Assembly (NCBI GenBank): GCA_964550665.1
Contig: CAZJZW010000004.1
Span: 1 to 30,820 of the forward strand
Direction of reading: 5' to 3'
Source of the DNA: JAUPTX01 sp964550665
GTDB lineage: Bacteria; Patescibacteriota; Minisyncoccia; Phycocordibacterales; CSBR16-119
Length of the DNA: 30,820 nucleotides
Below are positions 15,772-21,832 of the stretch, one piece after another. The notes below the pieces were generated by a model, which ran no database searches, was not told where the DNA came from, and was given only the letters and a program-made list of their open reading frames with translations. A program made the position numbers and the translations under genes. The stretch's first letter is position 1. Each line of letters opens with the position of its first letter.

Positions 15772-16803
15772 ATGGCAATTATTTCATTTAGACCAAAGCA
15801 CGTAAGCAAAAAGCTTCTATCGGTTCTCAAGGACCGATCGCTTGATATTATCTCAAATCGATACGGTTTGGGTGACGATACGAAGAGAAAGACTCTCGAA
15901 GCTATCGGACAAAAATACGGAATAACACGAGAACGGGTACGGCAGATTGAAAATGCTGCTCTTTCTTCTATCCGAAAATCGGATGCGATGAAGTCAGAAG
16001 ACGCAGTGTTTTTAGAACTTAAAAAACTCATAAATTCTCTCGGATCTGTCGTCCATGAAGATGAACTTTTAGGTCACATTTCTGACGACGCCTCTGTCCA
16101 AAACCATATAAACTTTTACCTTGTTTTAGGAGACGCTTTTACTCAACACAAAGAAGATGAAAATTTTAAAACACGATGGGTTGTCGAACATGAAGTTGTG
16201 GATAAAATCCACGATGCATTAAAAAATCTTTACAAATCTCTCAGTGCCGATGAACTTGTTGTAGAAAGTGAAATGATAAATCGATTTCTAAAGAATATAA
16301 AAGATTTATCTGATGAGCACCGAGATGAAGAAATTTTAAGACGATGGCTTAGACTTTCTAAAAAAGTTGCAAAAAATCCTCTCAATGAATGGGGAAGAGC
16401 AGAATCAAAAAATGTAAAAACTCGAGGTGTAAAAGACTATACATTCCTTGTACTTAGAAAACATGGAGAACCAATGCACTTTAAAGAAGTCGCTGAAGCA
16501 ATCACTAAAACTTTCGGAAGAAAGACACTCGCCGCAACAACTCATAACGAACTTATTAAAGATGCAAGGTTTGTGTTGGTTGGTCGCGGAAAGTACGCTC
16601 TTCGAGAATGGGGCTATAAACCAGGAATTGTTCGAGACGTGATTAAAGAAATTCTAGTTGCAAATGGTCCGATGACGAAAGATGATATTGTCGACGCAGT
16701 TCTAAAAGAAAGATTCCTAAAGAGAAATACTATTTTAGTAAATCTTCAAAATTCTAAATATTTCAAAAAGTTGGCTGATGGAAAATACACAATAGTAAAA
16801 TAA
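15772..16803 (+). CDS. sigma-70 region 4 / HARE-HTH (RNAP delta-like) fusion protein
   Basis: This 343-residue protein joins two transcription modules. Residues 18-70 resemble sigma-70 region 4 (RSLDIISNRYGLG..., then the HTH YGITRERVRQIENAALSSIRKS with RVRQIE at 55-60), the part that reads the -35 box. Residues from about 218 (VKDYTFLVLRKHGEPMHFKEVAEAI ... LVGRGKYALREWGY) match the HARE-HTH fold also found in RNA polymerase delta. A second winged-helix-like repeat follows (IVRDVIKEILVANGPMTKDDIVDAVL). The middle, 75-215, is charged and helical. No sigma region 2 is present, so it cannot melt promoters by itself. It is monocistronic, with its own strong promoter and terminator. It may be a transcription factor acting with RNA polymerase; the function is not established. 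Confidence 0.82.
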   Translation: MAIISFRPKHVSKKLLSVLKDRSLDIISNRYGLGDDTKRKTLEAIGQKYGITRERVRQIENAALSSIRKSDAMKSEDAVFLELKKLINSLGSVVHEDELLGHISDDASVQNHINFYLVLGDAFTQHKEDENFKTRWVVEHEVVDKIHDALKNLYKSLSADELVVESEMINRFLKNIKDLSDEHRDEEILRRWLRLSKKVAKNPLNEWGRAESKNVKTRGVKDYTFLVLRKHGEPMHFKEVAEAITKTFGRKTLAATTHNELIKDARFVLVGRGKYALREWGYKPGIVRDVIKEILVANGPMTKDDIVDAVLKERFLKRNTILVNLQNSKYFKKLADGKYTIVK

Positions 16804-16815
16804 ATTTAAAACAAA

Positions 16816-16851
16816 ACAGAAAATCCCCACACTCTAGTGGGGATTTTCTGT
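16816..16851 (+). terminator. terminator of the sigma4/HARE-HTH gene
   Basis: A perfect 15-bp stem (ACAGAAAATCCCCAC and its complement) encloses a 6-nt loop, ACTCTA. The tail is not a clean T run, but A/T-rich stem flanks let it work in either direction. The next promoter's -10 begins 2 nt after it. Confidence 0.8.
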
Positions 16852-16853
16852 TG

Positions 16854-16859
16854 TATAAT
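16854..16859 (+). promoter_or_regulatory. -10 box of the 16866 gene
   Basis: A perfect TATAAT ends 6 nt before the GTG at 16866, predicting a leaderless GTG-initiated transcript. This also argues against an upstream TTG start at 16851. Confidence 0.55.
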
Positions 16860-16865
16860 AAAAGG

Positions 16866-17354
16866 GTGAAAAAAACCCTAATAACTATAGAGCTTCTTCT
16901 GATACTTCTCGTTGTGCTTTTATTTGGCTTTTTGCTTTTTATTTTTACAAATTCCAAAATAGAAGAAGAACCAGCTCTTCCATCTGTTTCTGTAGATACC
17001 AGCGAACTCTACTGTGGTATTTCTGTAACAAGTCCACAAATCGGATCCAATGTGTCTTTTCCGGTTAAGGTCGAAGGTTATATCAGTGGTTGCGGTTGGG
17101 AGCCATATGGGAATTATGTAGCTAAGCTGAAAGTATATGATAATCAAAAGCGACTTATTGGTAGACCTTTTCTTGTGCATAAAAGTACGGAAAATAATTC
17201 TCCCGTATCTACACAGTTTATTTTAACGATATCAAACCTACCGATAAGTGAGGGTTCCTTAGAGTTTGTTTTTGAAAATTTCGGTGCTCTGGAAAAGACG
17301 ATGACTGTCCCTGTGACGATTATACAAAAACCAGTGGATGAAAATGTACAGTAA
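16866..17354 (+). CDS. membrane-anchored Ig-like (Gmad2-like) domain protein
   Basis: This 162-residue protein starts at GTG and has one membrane helix at about residues 4-26 (ITIELLLILLVVLLFGFLLF), then an outward-facing beta-rich domain. VTSPQIGSNVSFPVKVEGYISG and the following strands look like the Gmad2 / bacterial Ig-like fold, often found on surface proteins. Two cysteines (in YCG and SGCG) could form a disulfide. An upstream in-frame TTG at 16851 overlaps the -10 box and is rejected. It precedes a DUF8128-like membrane protein by 19 nt, which has its own -10 box. The binding partner is unknown. Confidence 0.7.
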   Translation: MKKTLITIELLLILLVVLLFGFLLFIFTNSKIEEEPALPSVSVDTSELYCGISVTSPQIGSNVSFPVKVEGYISGCGWEPYGNYVAKLKVYDNQKRLIGRPFLVHKSTENNSPVSTQFILTISNLPISEGSLEFVFENFGALEKTMTVPVTIIQKPVDENVQ

Positions 17355-17360
17355 ATTTAG

Positions 17361-17366
17361 TATTAT
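17361..17366 (+). promoter_or_regulatory. -10 box of the 17374 gene
   Basis: TATTAT ends 7 nt before the ATG at 17374, the same close spacing seen at several other genes here. No good -35 is visible. Confidence 0.4.
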
Positions 17367-17373
17367 ATAAGAA

Positions 17374-18603
17374 ATGGAAACTGAAATATTTCTTACAACT
17401 TTTCAAAATATTCCGGGCTTGATAATAAAATCCGCTCGTTTCTGGCTACCTCTAGCCTTGGTTGTTTTAGGATGGAGACTTTGGGTTAATTATGTTCAGG
17501 AAGAATGGCTCTCTGGTGTAAAGTGGGTTCTTTTAGAAATCAGAGTTCCAAAAGAAGTTTTTAAATCTCCTGCAGCGATGGAGCTAGCTCTCTCAAATGC
17601 ACTTTCTCAGGGCGGTGGTGTGGGGAATAATTATCAAAAATATTGGCAGGGTCGGGTGATCAATTGGTTCTCACTTGAGATTGTTTCGCTTGGCGGTGAA
17701 ATACATTTTCTTATCCGTACTCCAGCTGGTTTCCGAAGAATTGTTGAAACTCAAATCTACGCTCAATATCCTCAAGCTGAAATATTTGAAGTTGCGGACT
17801 ATGTAGAGGAAGCTATTGCAGATATGCACAAACGCGAATGGGCTCTGTGGGGAACAGAGTTTAAACTTACAAAAGAAGATGCATATCCGATAAAAACATA
17901 TACTGACTATGGTTTGGATAAAGCCGTTGGTTCGACAGAAGAAAATGAAAGAATCGATCCGATAACTCCGATGCTTGAATGGATGGGAGGTATTGGTCCG
18001 AACGAACAAGTTTGGTTCCAGATTGTTCTTCGAGTTTCTAAATGGACATACAGAAAGGGTGGAATAATGGGCGGGTATACTGATTACCGAGAAAAAACAA
18101 AAAAAGTTCTCGAAGAAATGAGGAAAAAATTCGAGCCTTCAGAAGGTGATCAATTCAAACGACTAGCGATGACCGAAGAAGATAAAAAGGTTATGGCGGC
18201 CATCCAAAGAACTCTCGACAAACAAGGATTTGATTGTGGTATTCGAGCCATTTATCTAGCACCGAAAGATAATTTTGATGGAATGAATATTACAGGACTC
18301 ACCGGTATAATGAAACAATACAATTCTTTCTCTCTAAATGGCTTTGCTCCAGAAAATACAACAGACTTTACTTATCCGTGGCAAGATTCATCGGGTGTCA
18401 AAAAGGTTCAAAAGAAAAGGGAAATGCTGGACGCCTACGCCCAAAGATCGTGGTTTTATCCACCCTACGTCAGACCTCATTTTGTGTTAACATCTGAAGA
18501 GTTGGCCACTATATTTCACTTTCCTGGCCGTGTGTCTGAAACTCCGAGTCTCGGAAGAATTGAATCAAATAAATCAGAACCGCCAACCAATCTTCCGATT
18601 TAA
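17374..18603 (+). CDS. CPR-conserved membrane protein, DUF8128-like
   Basis: This 409-residue protein has one N-terminal membrane helix (about 20-41, SARFWLPLALVVLGWRLWVNYV) and a large cytoplasmic-type domain. The C-terminal stretch ELATIFHFPGRVSETPSLGRIESNK followed by PPTNLPI is a pattern I associate with CPR proteins encoded beside VirB4/VirD4-like or HerA-like translocase ATPases. The residues LLEIRVPKEVFKSPAAMELAL near the N-terminus belong to the same family. No such ATPase is next to it; mltG follows after 2 nt. A part in a DNA- or protein-export assembly at the membrane is inferred from family context only. Confidence 0.65.
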   Translation: METEIFLTTFQNIPGLIIKSARFWLPLALVVLGWRLWVNYVQEEWLSGVKWVLLEIRVPKEVFKSPAAMELALSNALSQGGGVGNNYQKYWQGRVINWFSLEIVSLGGEIHFLIRTPAGFRRIVETQIYAQYPQAEIFEVADYVEEAIADMHKREWALWGTEFKLTKEDAYPIKTYTDYGLDKAVGSTEENERIDPITPMLEWMGGIGPNEQVWFQIVLRVSKWTYRKGGIMGGYTDYREKTKKVLEEMRKKFEPSEGDQFKRLAMTEEDKKVMAAIQRTLDKQGFDCGIRAIYLAPKDNFDGMNITGLTGIMKQYNSFSLNGFAPENTTDFTYPWQDSSGVKKVQKKREMLDAYAQRSWFYPPYVRPHFVLTSEELATIFHFPGRVSETPSLGRIESNKSEPPTNLPI

Positions 18604-18605
18604 TT

Positions 18606-19595
18606 ATGCAAAACTTTACTTATAAAAAACCTGAAAACAGTATGGCTGTTCATCAAAAGATATTTCTTGTCTTGGGCTTTTTGTTTTTGGTTGTAGTTTT
18701 AGCTTTCGGAGTTTTTTTTACTGCGCCGGCAAATTTCCCAAAAGGTAAGATTATCGAAATCGAAAAAGGAAGTAGCCTGATTAAAGTCTCAGCAACCTTA
18801 AAAGAAGAAGGCGTGATTAAATTCCCAAGAATACTAGATGCGTTTGTTATCGTATTTGGAGGAGATAAAAGTATTGTCGCGGGGGATTATTCTTTTGAGC
18901 GCCCCTTAACAGTTATCGAAGTCGCTCACCGTATTATAAATGGAATTCATGGTATTGATTCTGTACGTGTCGTTATTCCAGAAGGTTCTACCCGAGAAGA
19001 AATTGCTGAAATCTTTGACCAGAAATTATTAGACTTTAGTCAAGAAGATTTCCTTCGTGTTACTGAAGATATGGAAGGATATTTATTCCCCGATACATAC
19101 ATTTTTTTTGTGACAGCGGAAACGTCTGACGTCGTAGACAAAATGCTTTCAAATTTTGATACAAAAATAGCGCCACTTATCGCAGACATAGACGCATCAG
19201 GTAAAAGTTTGAATGATATTGTAAACATGGCTTCTATTATCCAAAAAGAAGCCTATAACATATATTCAGAGCAACAGACAATATCTGGTATTTTATGGAA
19301 GCGAATAGACAAAAAAATGCGCTTACAAGTTGATGCAACACTAAAATACATTACTGGTAAGCCATCTTCTAAATTAACCCTTGATGATTTGGCGATGGAG
19401 CATGATTACAACACATACAAAAATTATGGTTTACCACCAGGTCCTATTGGTTCACCTAGTATAAAGGCGATCAGAGCTGCCCTGTATCCTGTTTCATCAC
19501 CCTATTATTTTTACTTGCACAGCAATTCTGGTCAGGTGTATTATGCAGTTGACCACGACGGACATATTCAAAACAAAAATAATTATCTAAGGTAA
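18606..19595 (+). CDS. mltG: endolytic murein transglycosylase MltG
   Basis: This 329-residue YceG-family protein has a membrane helix at about 18-40, a LysM-like region (IIEIEKGSSLIKVSATLKEEGVI) and the lytic domain. Signatures are EGYLFPDTY, NMASIIQKEA with its conserved Glu, LQVDATL and YNTYKNYGLPPGPIGSPS. It cuts nascent glycan strands at the membrane to end chain growth. The length is normal. It starts 2 nt after the DUF8128-like gene, so the two share a transcript. The dnaQ-like gene follows 9 nt later. Confidence 0.95.
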   Translation: MQNFTYKKPENSMAVHQKIFLVLGFLFLVVVLAFGVFFTAPANFPKGKIIEIEKGSSLIKVSATLKEEGVIKFPRILDAFVIVFGGDKSIVAGDYSFERPLTVIEVAHRIINGIHGIDSVRVVIPEGSTREEIAEIFDQKLLDFSQEDFLRVTEDMEGYLFPDTYIFFVTAETSDVVDKMLSNFDTKIAPLIADIDASGKSLNDIVNMASIIQKEAYNIYSEQQTISGILWKRIDKKMRLQVDATLKYITGKPSSKLTLDDLAMEHDYNTYKNYGLPPGPIGSPSIKAIRAALYPVSSPYYFYLHSNSGQVYYAVDHDGHIQNKNNYLR

Positions 19596-19604
19596 AATAA
19601 CAGA

Positions 19605-20150
19605 ATGAAAAGACATAATTTAGCATTTGTAGATATAGAGACTACGGGCTTTGATCCTGATAAACACGAGATTATAGAAATCGGTGTTGTTGTTGTTAAG
19701 CAAATAGGTGACGCAGGTAAAGAATTTGAAATACTCGAGGAGATTGAGTTAAAGATTAAGCCAGAGCGGATACAAGACGCTGACCCTCAAGCCTTGAAGG
19801 TAAACGGCTACGACCCAAGTCAGTGGATTTTTGCGAATACTTTAAAAGAAGCGATGACTATTTTTGCTTCAAAAACAGAAAATGCTATTTTCACTGCTCA
19901 TAATCTAACTTTTGATTATTCTTTTATTGAGCATGCATTTAAAAAAACAGAAACTGAAAATAAAATGTTCTATCCAAAACTCGATACTATTTCTGTTGCG
20001 TATGCGAAACTACACAGTAATCCCCAGGTAGATAAATTCCGACTCCAAAAACTATGTGAATATTTTGGAATTCAAAATGAACGTGCCCATACAGCCTTGT
20101 CTGATGCCAAGGCGACATTTCTCGTTTACGAAAAACTGATGAATTTGTAA
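19605..20150 (+). CDS. DEDDh 3'-5' exonuclease (DnaQ/RNase T family)
   Basis: This 181-residue exonuclease has all three motifs: DIETTG (ExoI, residues 10-15), HNLTFDYSFIEHAF (ExoII) and HTALSDAKAT (ExoIIIe with His and Asp). It is the size of a stand-alone proofreading or RNA-trimming exonuclease; as CPR genomes often carry several such proteins, calling it the Pol III epsilon subunit would go beyond the evidence. A TAAAAT ends 6 nt before the ATG, which would allow leaderless expression in addition to read-through from mltG. Confidence 0.9.
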   Translation: MKRHNLAFVDIETTGFDPDKHEIIEIGVVVVKQIGDAGKEFEILEEIELKIKPERIQDADPQALKVNGYDPSQWIFANTLKEAMTIFASKTENAIFTAHNLTFDYSFIEHAFKKTETENKMFYPKLDTISVAYAKLHSNPQVDKFRLQKLCEYFGIQNERAHTALSDAKATFLVYEKLMNL

Positions 20151-20152
20151 TA

Positions 20153-20174
20153 AAATCTAACCCGTGTTAGATTT
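20153..20174 (+). terminator. hairpin between the exonuclease gene and mnmA
   Basis: A perfect 9-bp stem (AAATCTAAC/GTTAGATTT) with loop CCGT starts 2 nt after the exonuclease stop and ends 9 nt before the mnmA ATG. The tail CCTTCTGTT is only weakly T-rich. It may be a weak terminator or a structure that controls access to the mnmA start. Confidence 0.45.
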
Positions 20175-20183
20175 CCTTCTGTT

Positions 20184-21221
20184 ATGAAAAAAGAAACAGT
20201 ATTTGTGGGTGTTTCTGGCGGAGTTGATAGCTCCGTTTCTTTAGCTATTTTAAAAGAACAAGATTATAACGTTGTTGGTTGTTTTATAAAAACATGGCAA
20301 CCAGATTTTATAGAGTGTACATGGAAAGAAGAGCGGCGTGATGCGATGCGAGTATGTGCAAAACTGGATGTGCCATTCTTAACGATTGACGCAGAGGAAG
20401 AATATAAGAATTTTGTTGGAATGTACATGATAAATGAATACAAAGCCGGGAGAACTCCGAACCCTGATGTGATGTGTAATAAAGAAGTAAAGTTCGGTGT
20501 CTTTTTGAAAAAAGCACTCGCACTCGGTGCTGATTATGTTGCCACCGGTCACTACGCTAGAACAAAAGAAGGTAAGCTTTTAAAAGGAATTGATTCATCA
20601 AAAGATCAAAGTTATTTCCTGTGGACACTAACAGAAGCCGAGCTTTCAAAAACCAAATTCCCAATCGGGCATCTACAAAAACGTGAAGTCCGCAACATTG
20701 CCAAGAAGTATGATTTACTAACAGCAGAGAAGAAAGATTCTCAAGGTGTTTGTTTTCTGGGGCCGATCGATATGAAAGATTTTCTAAAGCACTATATAGA
20801 TGTCAAAAAAGGCGATGTTTTAGATATGCAGGGTAAAAAAATAGGTTATCATGACGGGGCACTTTTCTATACATTAGGTGAGCGACATGGATTTACGATT
20901 ACCCAAAAAAGAACAGAGGACAAAAGACTTTATGTAGTTGAAAGAGATTTAGAAAAAAATACATTAATAGTCTCAGAAAATATTAATCAGAAAAAAGAAG
21001 AGGAAAAAAGAAAGATTAAATTAGAAAATATAAATTGGATAACAAAGCCAGAGTTGGGGAAAGTTTATGAGGCGAGAATTAGATATCAACAAAAGTTGGA
21101 AAACTGTACTATAGAAGGAGATAATGTGATTTTTGAAAATATTCAAAGTTTGGCAACATCTGGTCAATCTATAGTTGCCTATGACGGGGAAGAGTGTATT
21201 GGAGGAGGGGTAATCGCTTAG
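20184..21221 (+). CDS. mnmA: tRNA-specific 2-thiouridylase MnmA
   Basis: This 345-residue ATP pyrophosphatase makes 2-thiouridine at position 34 of tRNA Lys, Glu and Gln. The PP-loop SGGVDSSV is at residues 10-17. NPDVMCNKEVKF holds one catalytic cysteine and DSQGVCFLG the other. GHYAR and the DQSYFLW stretch are typical, and the C-terminal beta-barrel ends in GEECIGGGVIA. The length is close to the usual 360. An AT-rich genome that relies on AAA, GAA and CAA codons would depend on this modification. It ends in TAG right at the promoter of the small-gene pair. Confidence 0.96.
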   Translation: MKKETVFVGVSGGVDSSVSLAILKEQDYNVVGCFIKTWQPDFIECTWKEERRDAMRVCAKLDVPFLTIDAEEEYKNFVGMYMINEYKAGRTPNPDVMCNKEVKFGVFLKKALALGADYVATGHYARTKEGKLLKGIDSSKDQSYFLWTLTEAELSKTKFPIGHLQKREVRNIAKKYDLLTAEKKDSQGVCFLGPIDMKDFLKHYIDVKKGDVLDMQGKKIGYHDGALFYTLGERHGFTITQKRTEDKRLYVVERDLEKNTLIVSENINQKKEEEKRKIKLENINWITKPELGKVYEARIRYQQKLENCTIEGDNVIFENIQSLATSGQSIVAYDGEECIGGGVIA

Positions 21222-21249
21222 TTGACAATAAACCTTAAAATGGTATAAT
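21222..21249 (+). promoter_or_regulatory. near-consensus promoter of the small-gene pair
   Basis: A perfect TTGACA (21222-21227), a 16-nt spacer and a perfect extended -10 TGGTATAAT. It is the strongest promoter by sequence in the window. The layout matches that before 30376 (TTGACA, 16 nt, TGATATAAT). Start near 21256 leaves a leader of about 32 nt that is A/C-rich. Confidence 0.85.
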
Positions 21250-21261
21250 TCTCATAAGATA

Positions 21262-21275
21262 GTTCACCAAACCAA
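21262..21275 (+). repeat. leader repeat GTTCACCAAACCAA, copy 1
   Basis: These 14 nt recur exactly at 21458-21471, in each case 10-13 nt before a small-gene start. No Shine-Dalgarno sequence is present, so the motif may be an unstructured A/C-rich initiation enhancer or a protein or RNA binding site. The leader is too A/C-rich to fold on itself. Confidence 0.7.
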
Positions 21276-21287
21276 CACCAAAAAACC

Positions 21288-21449
21288 ATGGGACGCCCAA
21301 AGAAGAATCCGATCTTAACCCAACCCGTCAAAGAAGGCTTGAAGGCTATCAAGGTTCGTCTTGACCACCGGACTGTCATCACTCTCGCTAGCCTTAAGAC
21401 TCTTGATTTCTGGAAGAAGCGTTATCCAGAAGCAAAGGTTATCGGCTAG
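21288..21449 (+). CDS. small basic protein, 53 aa, paralogue of the next gene
   Basis: The frame runs from ATG at 21288 to TAG and encodes 53 residues beginning MGRPKKNP, a GRP/AT-hook-like basic start, then IKVRLDHRTVITLASLKT and ending WKKRYPEAKVIG. The second half is shared with the next gene (KVRLD-x-T-TI, W-K-x-RYP-x-VIG). I do not know its function; the GRPKK start might bind the minor groove of AT-rich DNA. It uses AAG for eight of nine lysines, unlike the AAA-rich genes around it. The strong promoter and the start after an A/C-rich leader make it a real gene despite its size. Confidence 0.75.
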   Translation: MGRPKKNPILTQPVKEGLKAIKVRLDHRTVITLASLKTLDFWKKRYPEAKVIG

Positions 21450-21457
21450 TTTCATTC

Positions 21458-21471
21458 GTTCACCAAACCAA
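21458..21471 (+). repeat. leader repeat GTTCACCAAACCAA, copy 2
   Basis: Exact second copy of the 14-nt leader motif, lying between the first small gene's stop and the start of the second, 10 nt before its ATG. Confidence 0.7.
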
Positions 21472-21481
21472 AATCACCCGA

Positions 21482-21745
21482 ATGATTATTCCATTCAAGG
21501 TTGCCGCAAGTATCAATCACCGATTTTCTTGCACCAAGATGAAAGTGGTTGAACCAAAGAGTACGCAACTCAATAGAAAAGATGTTGCGCTGGCAGAACC
21601 AAAGACACCTCCGGGTAGTCTGAAGGTAAGGCTCGATGGAAAGACCATGGTCACAATAACGCCAACCCCAACGATGACCGTAGAGAAAAAGCTCGAACAG
21701 TGGAAGCAACGCTACCCAAAGCTCGAGGTTATCGGCAAGGTGTAG
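21482..21745 (+). CDS. small protein, 87 aa, paralogue of the previous gene
   Basis: This 87-residue protein ends in LEQWKQRYPKLEVIGKV and has LKVRLDGKTMVTITPTPTMT before it, aligning with the C-terminal half of the 53-residue protein upstream. The N-terminal 40 residues are different and basic (HRFSCTKMKVVEPKS...). A beta-hairpin followed by a helix is a plausible shared fold. The start at 21482 is supported by the upstream leader repeat; ATG at 21539 is an alternative. Lysine is again mostly AAG. Function unknown. It shares the transcript with 21288 and ends before a terminator. Confidence 0.75.
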   Translation: MIIPFKVAASINHRFSCTKMKVVEPKSTQLNRKDVALAEPKTPPGSLKVRLDGKTMVTITPTPTMTVEKKLEQWKQRYPKLEVIGKV

Positions 21746-21805
21746 AAGTAGAAATACTTCAGAGAAAAAGCCCCACCAGTCAAACTGGCGGGGCTTTCTA
21801 TTTTC
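21745..21805 (+). terminator. GAAA-capped hairpin and terminator of the small-gene pair
   Basis: A 6-bp stem with a GAAA tetraloop (GAAGTA-GAAA-TACTTC, 21745-21760) is followed by the terminator: AAAGCCCC, one mismatch, CCAGT against ACTGG, GGGGCTTT (21767-21797), then CTATTTT. Confidence 0.85.
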
Positions 21806-21817
21806 CCTTCTTTAATT

Positions 21818-21823
21818 TATACT
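21818..21823 (+). promoter_or_regulatory. -10 box of alaS
   Basis: TATACT ends 9 nt before the alaS ATG at 21833. No clear -35. The mRNA would have only a few leader bases. Confidence 0.4.
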
Positions 21824-21832
21824 TTGATCTAT

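Noticed and set aside
18606..19595. Possible loss of the MltG catalytic glutamate (IIQKEA instead of IVEKE)
   Set aside because: The second Glu, the more conserved one in the family as I recall it, is present, so the Gln change does not show inactivation.
21361..21709. Other-frame ORFs over the small-gene pair (21361-21552 plus, 21452-21709 minus)
   Set aside because: The paralogy between the 21288 and 21482 frames, with promoter and leader repeats, identifies those as the real genes.
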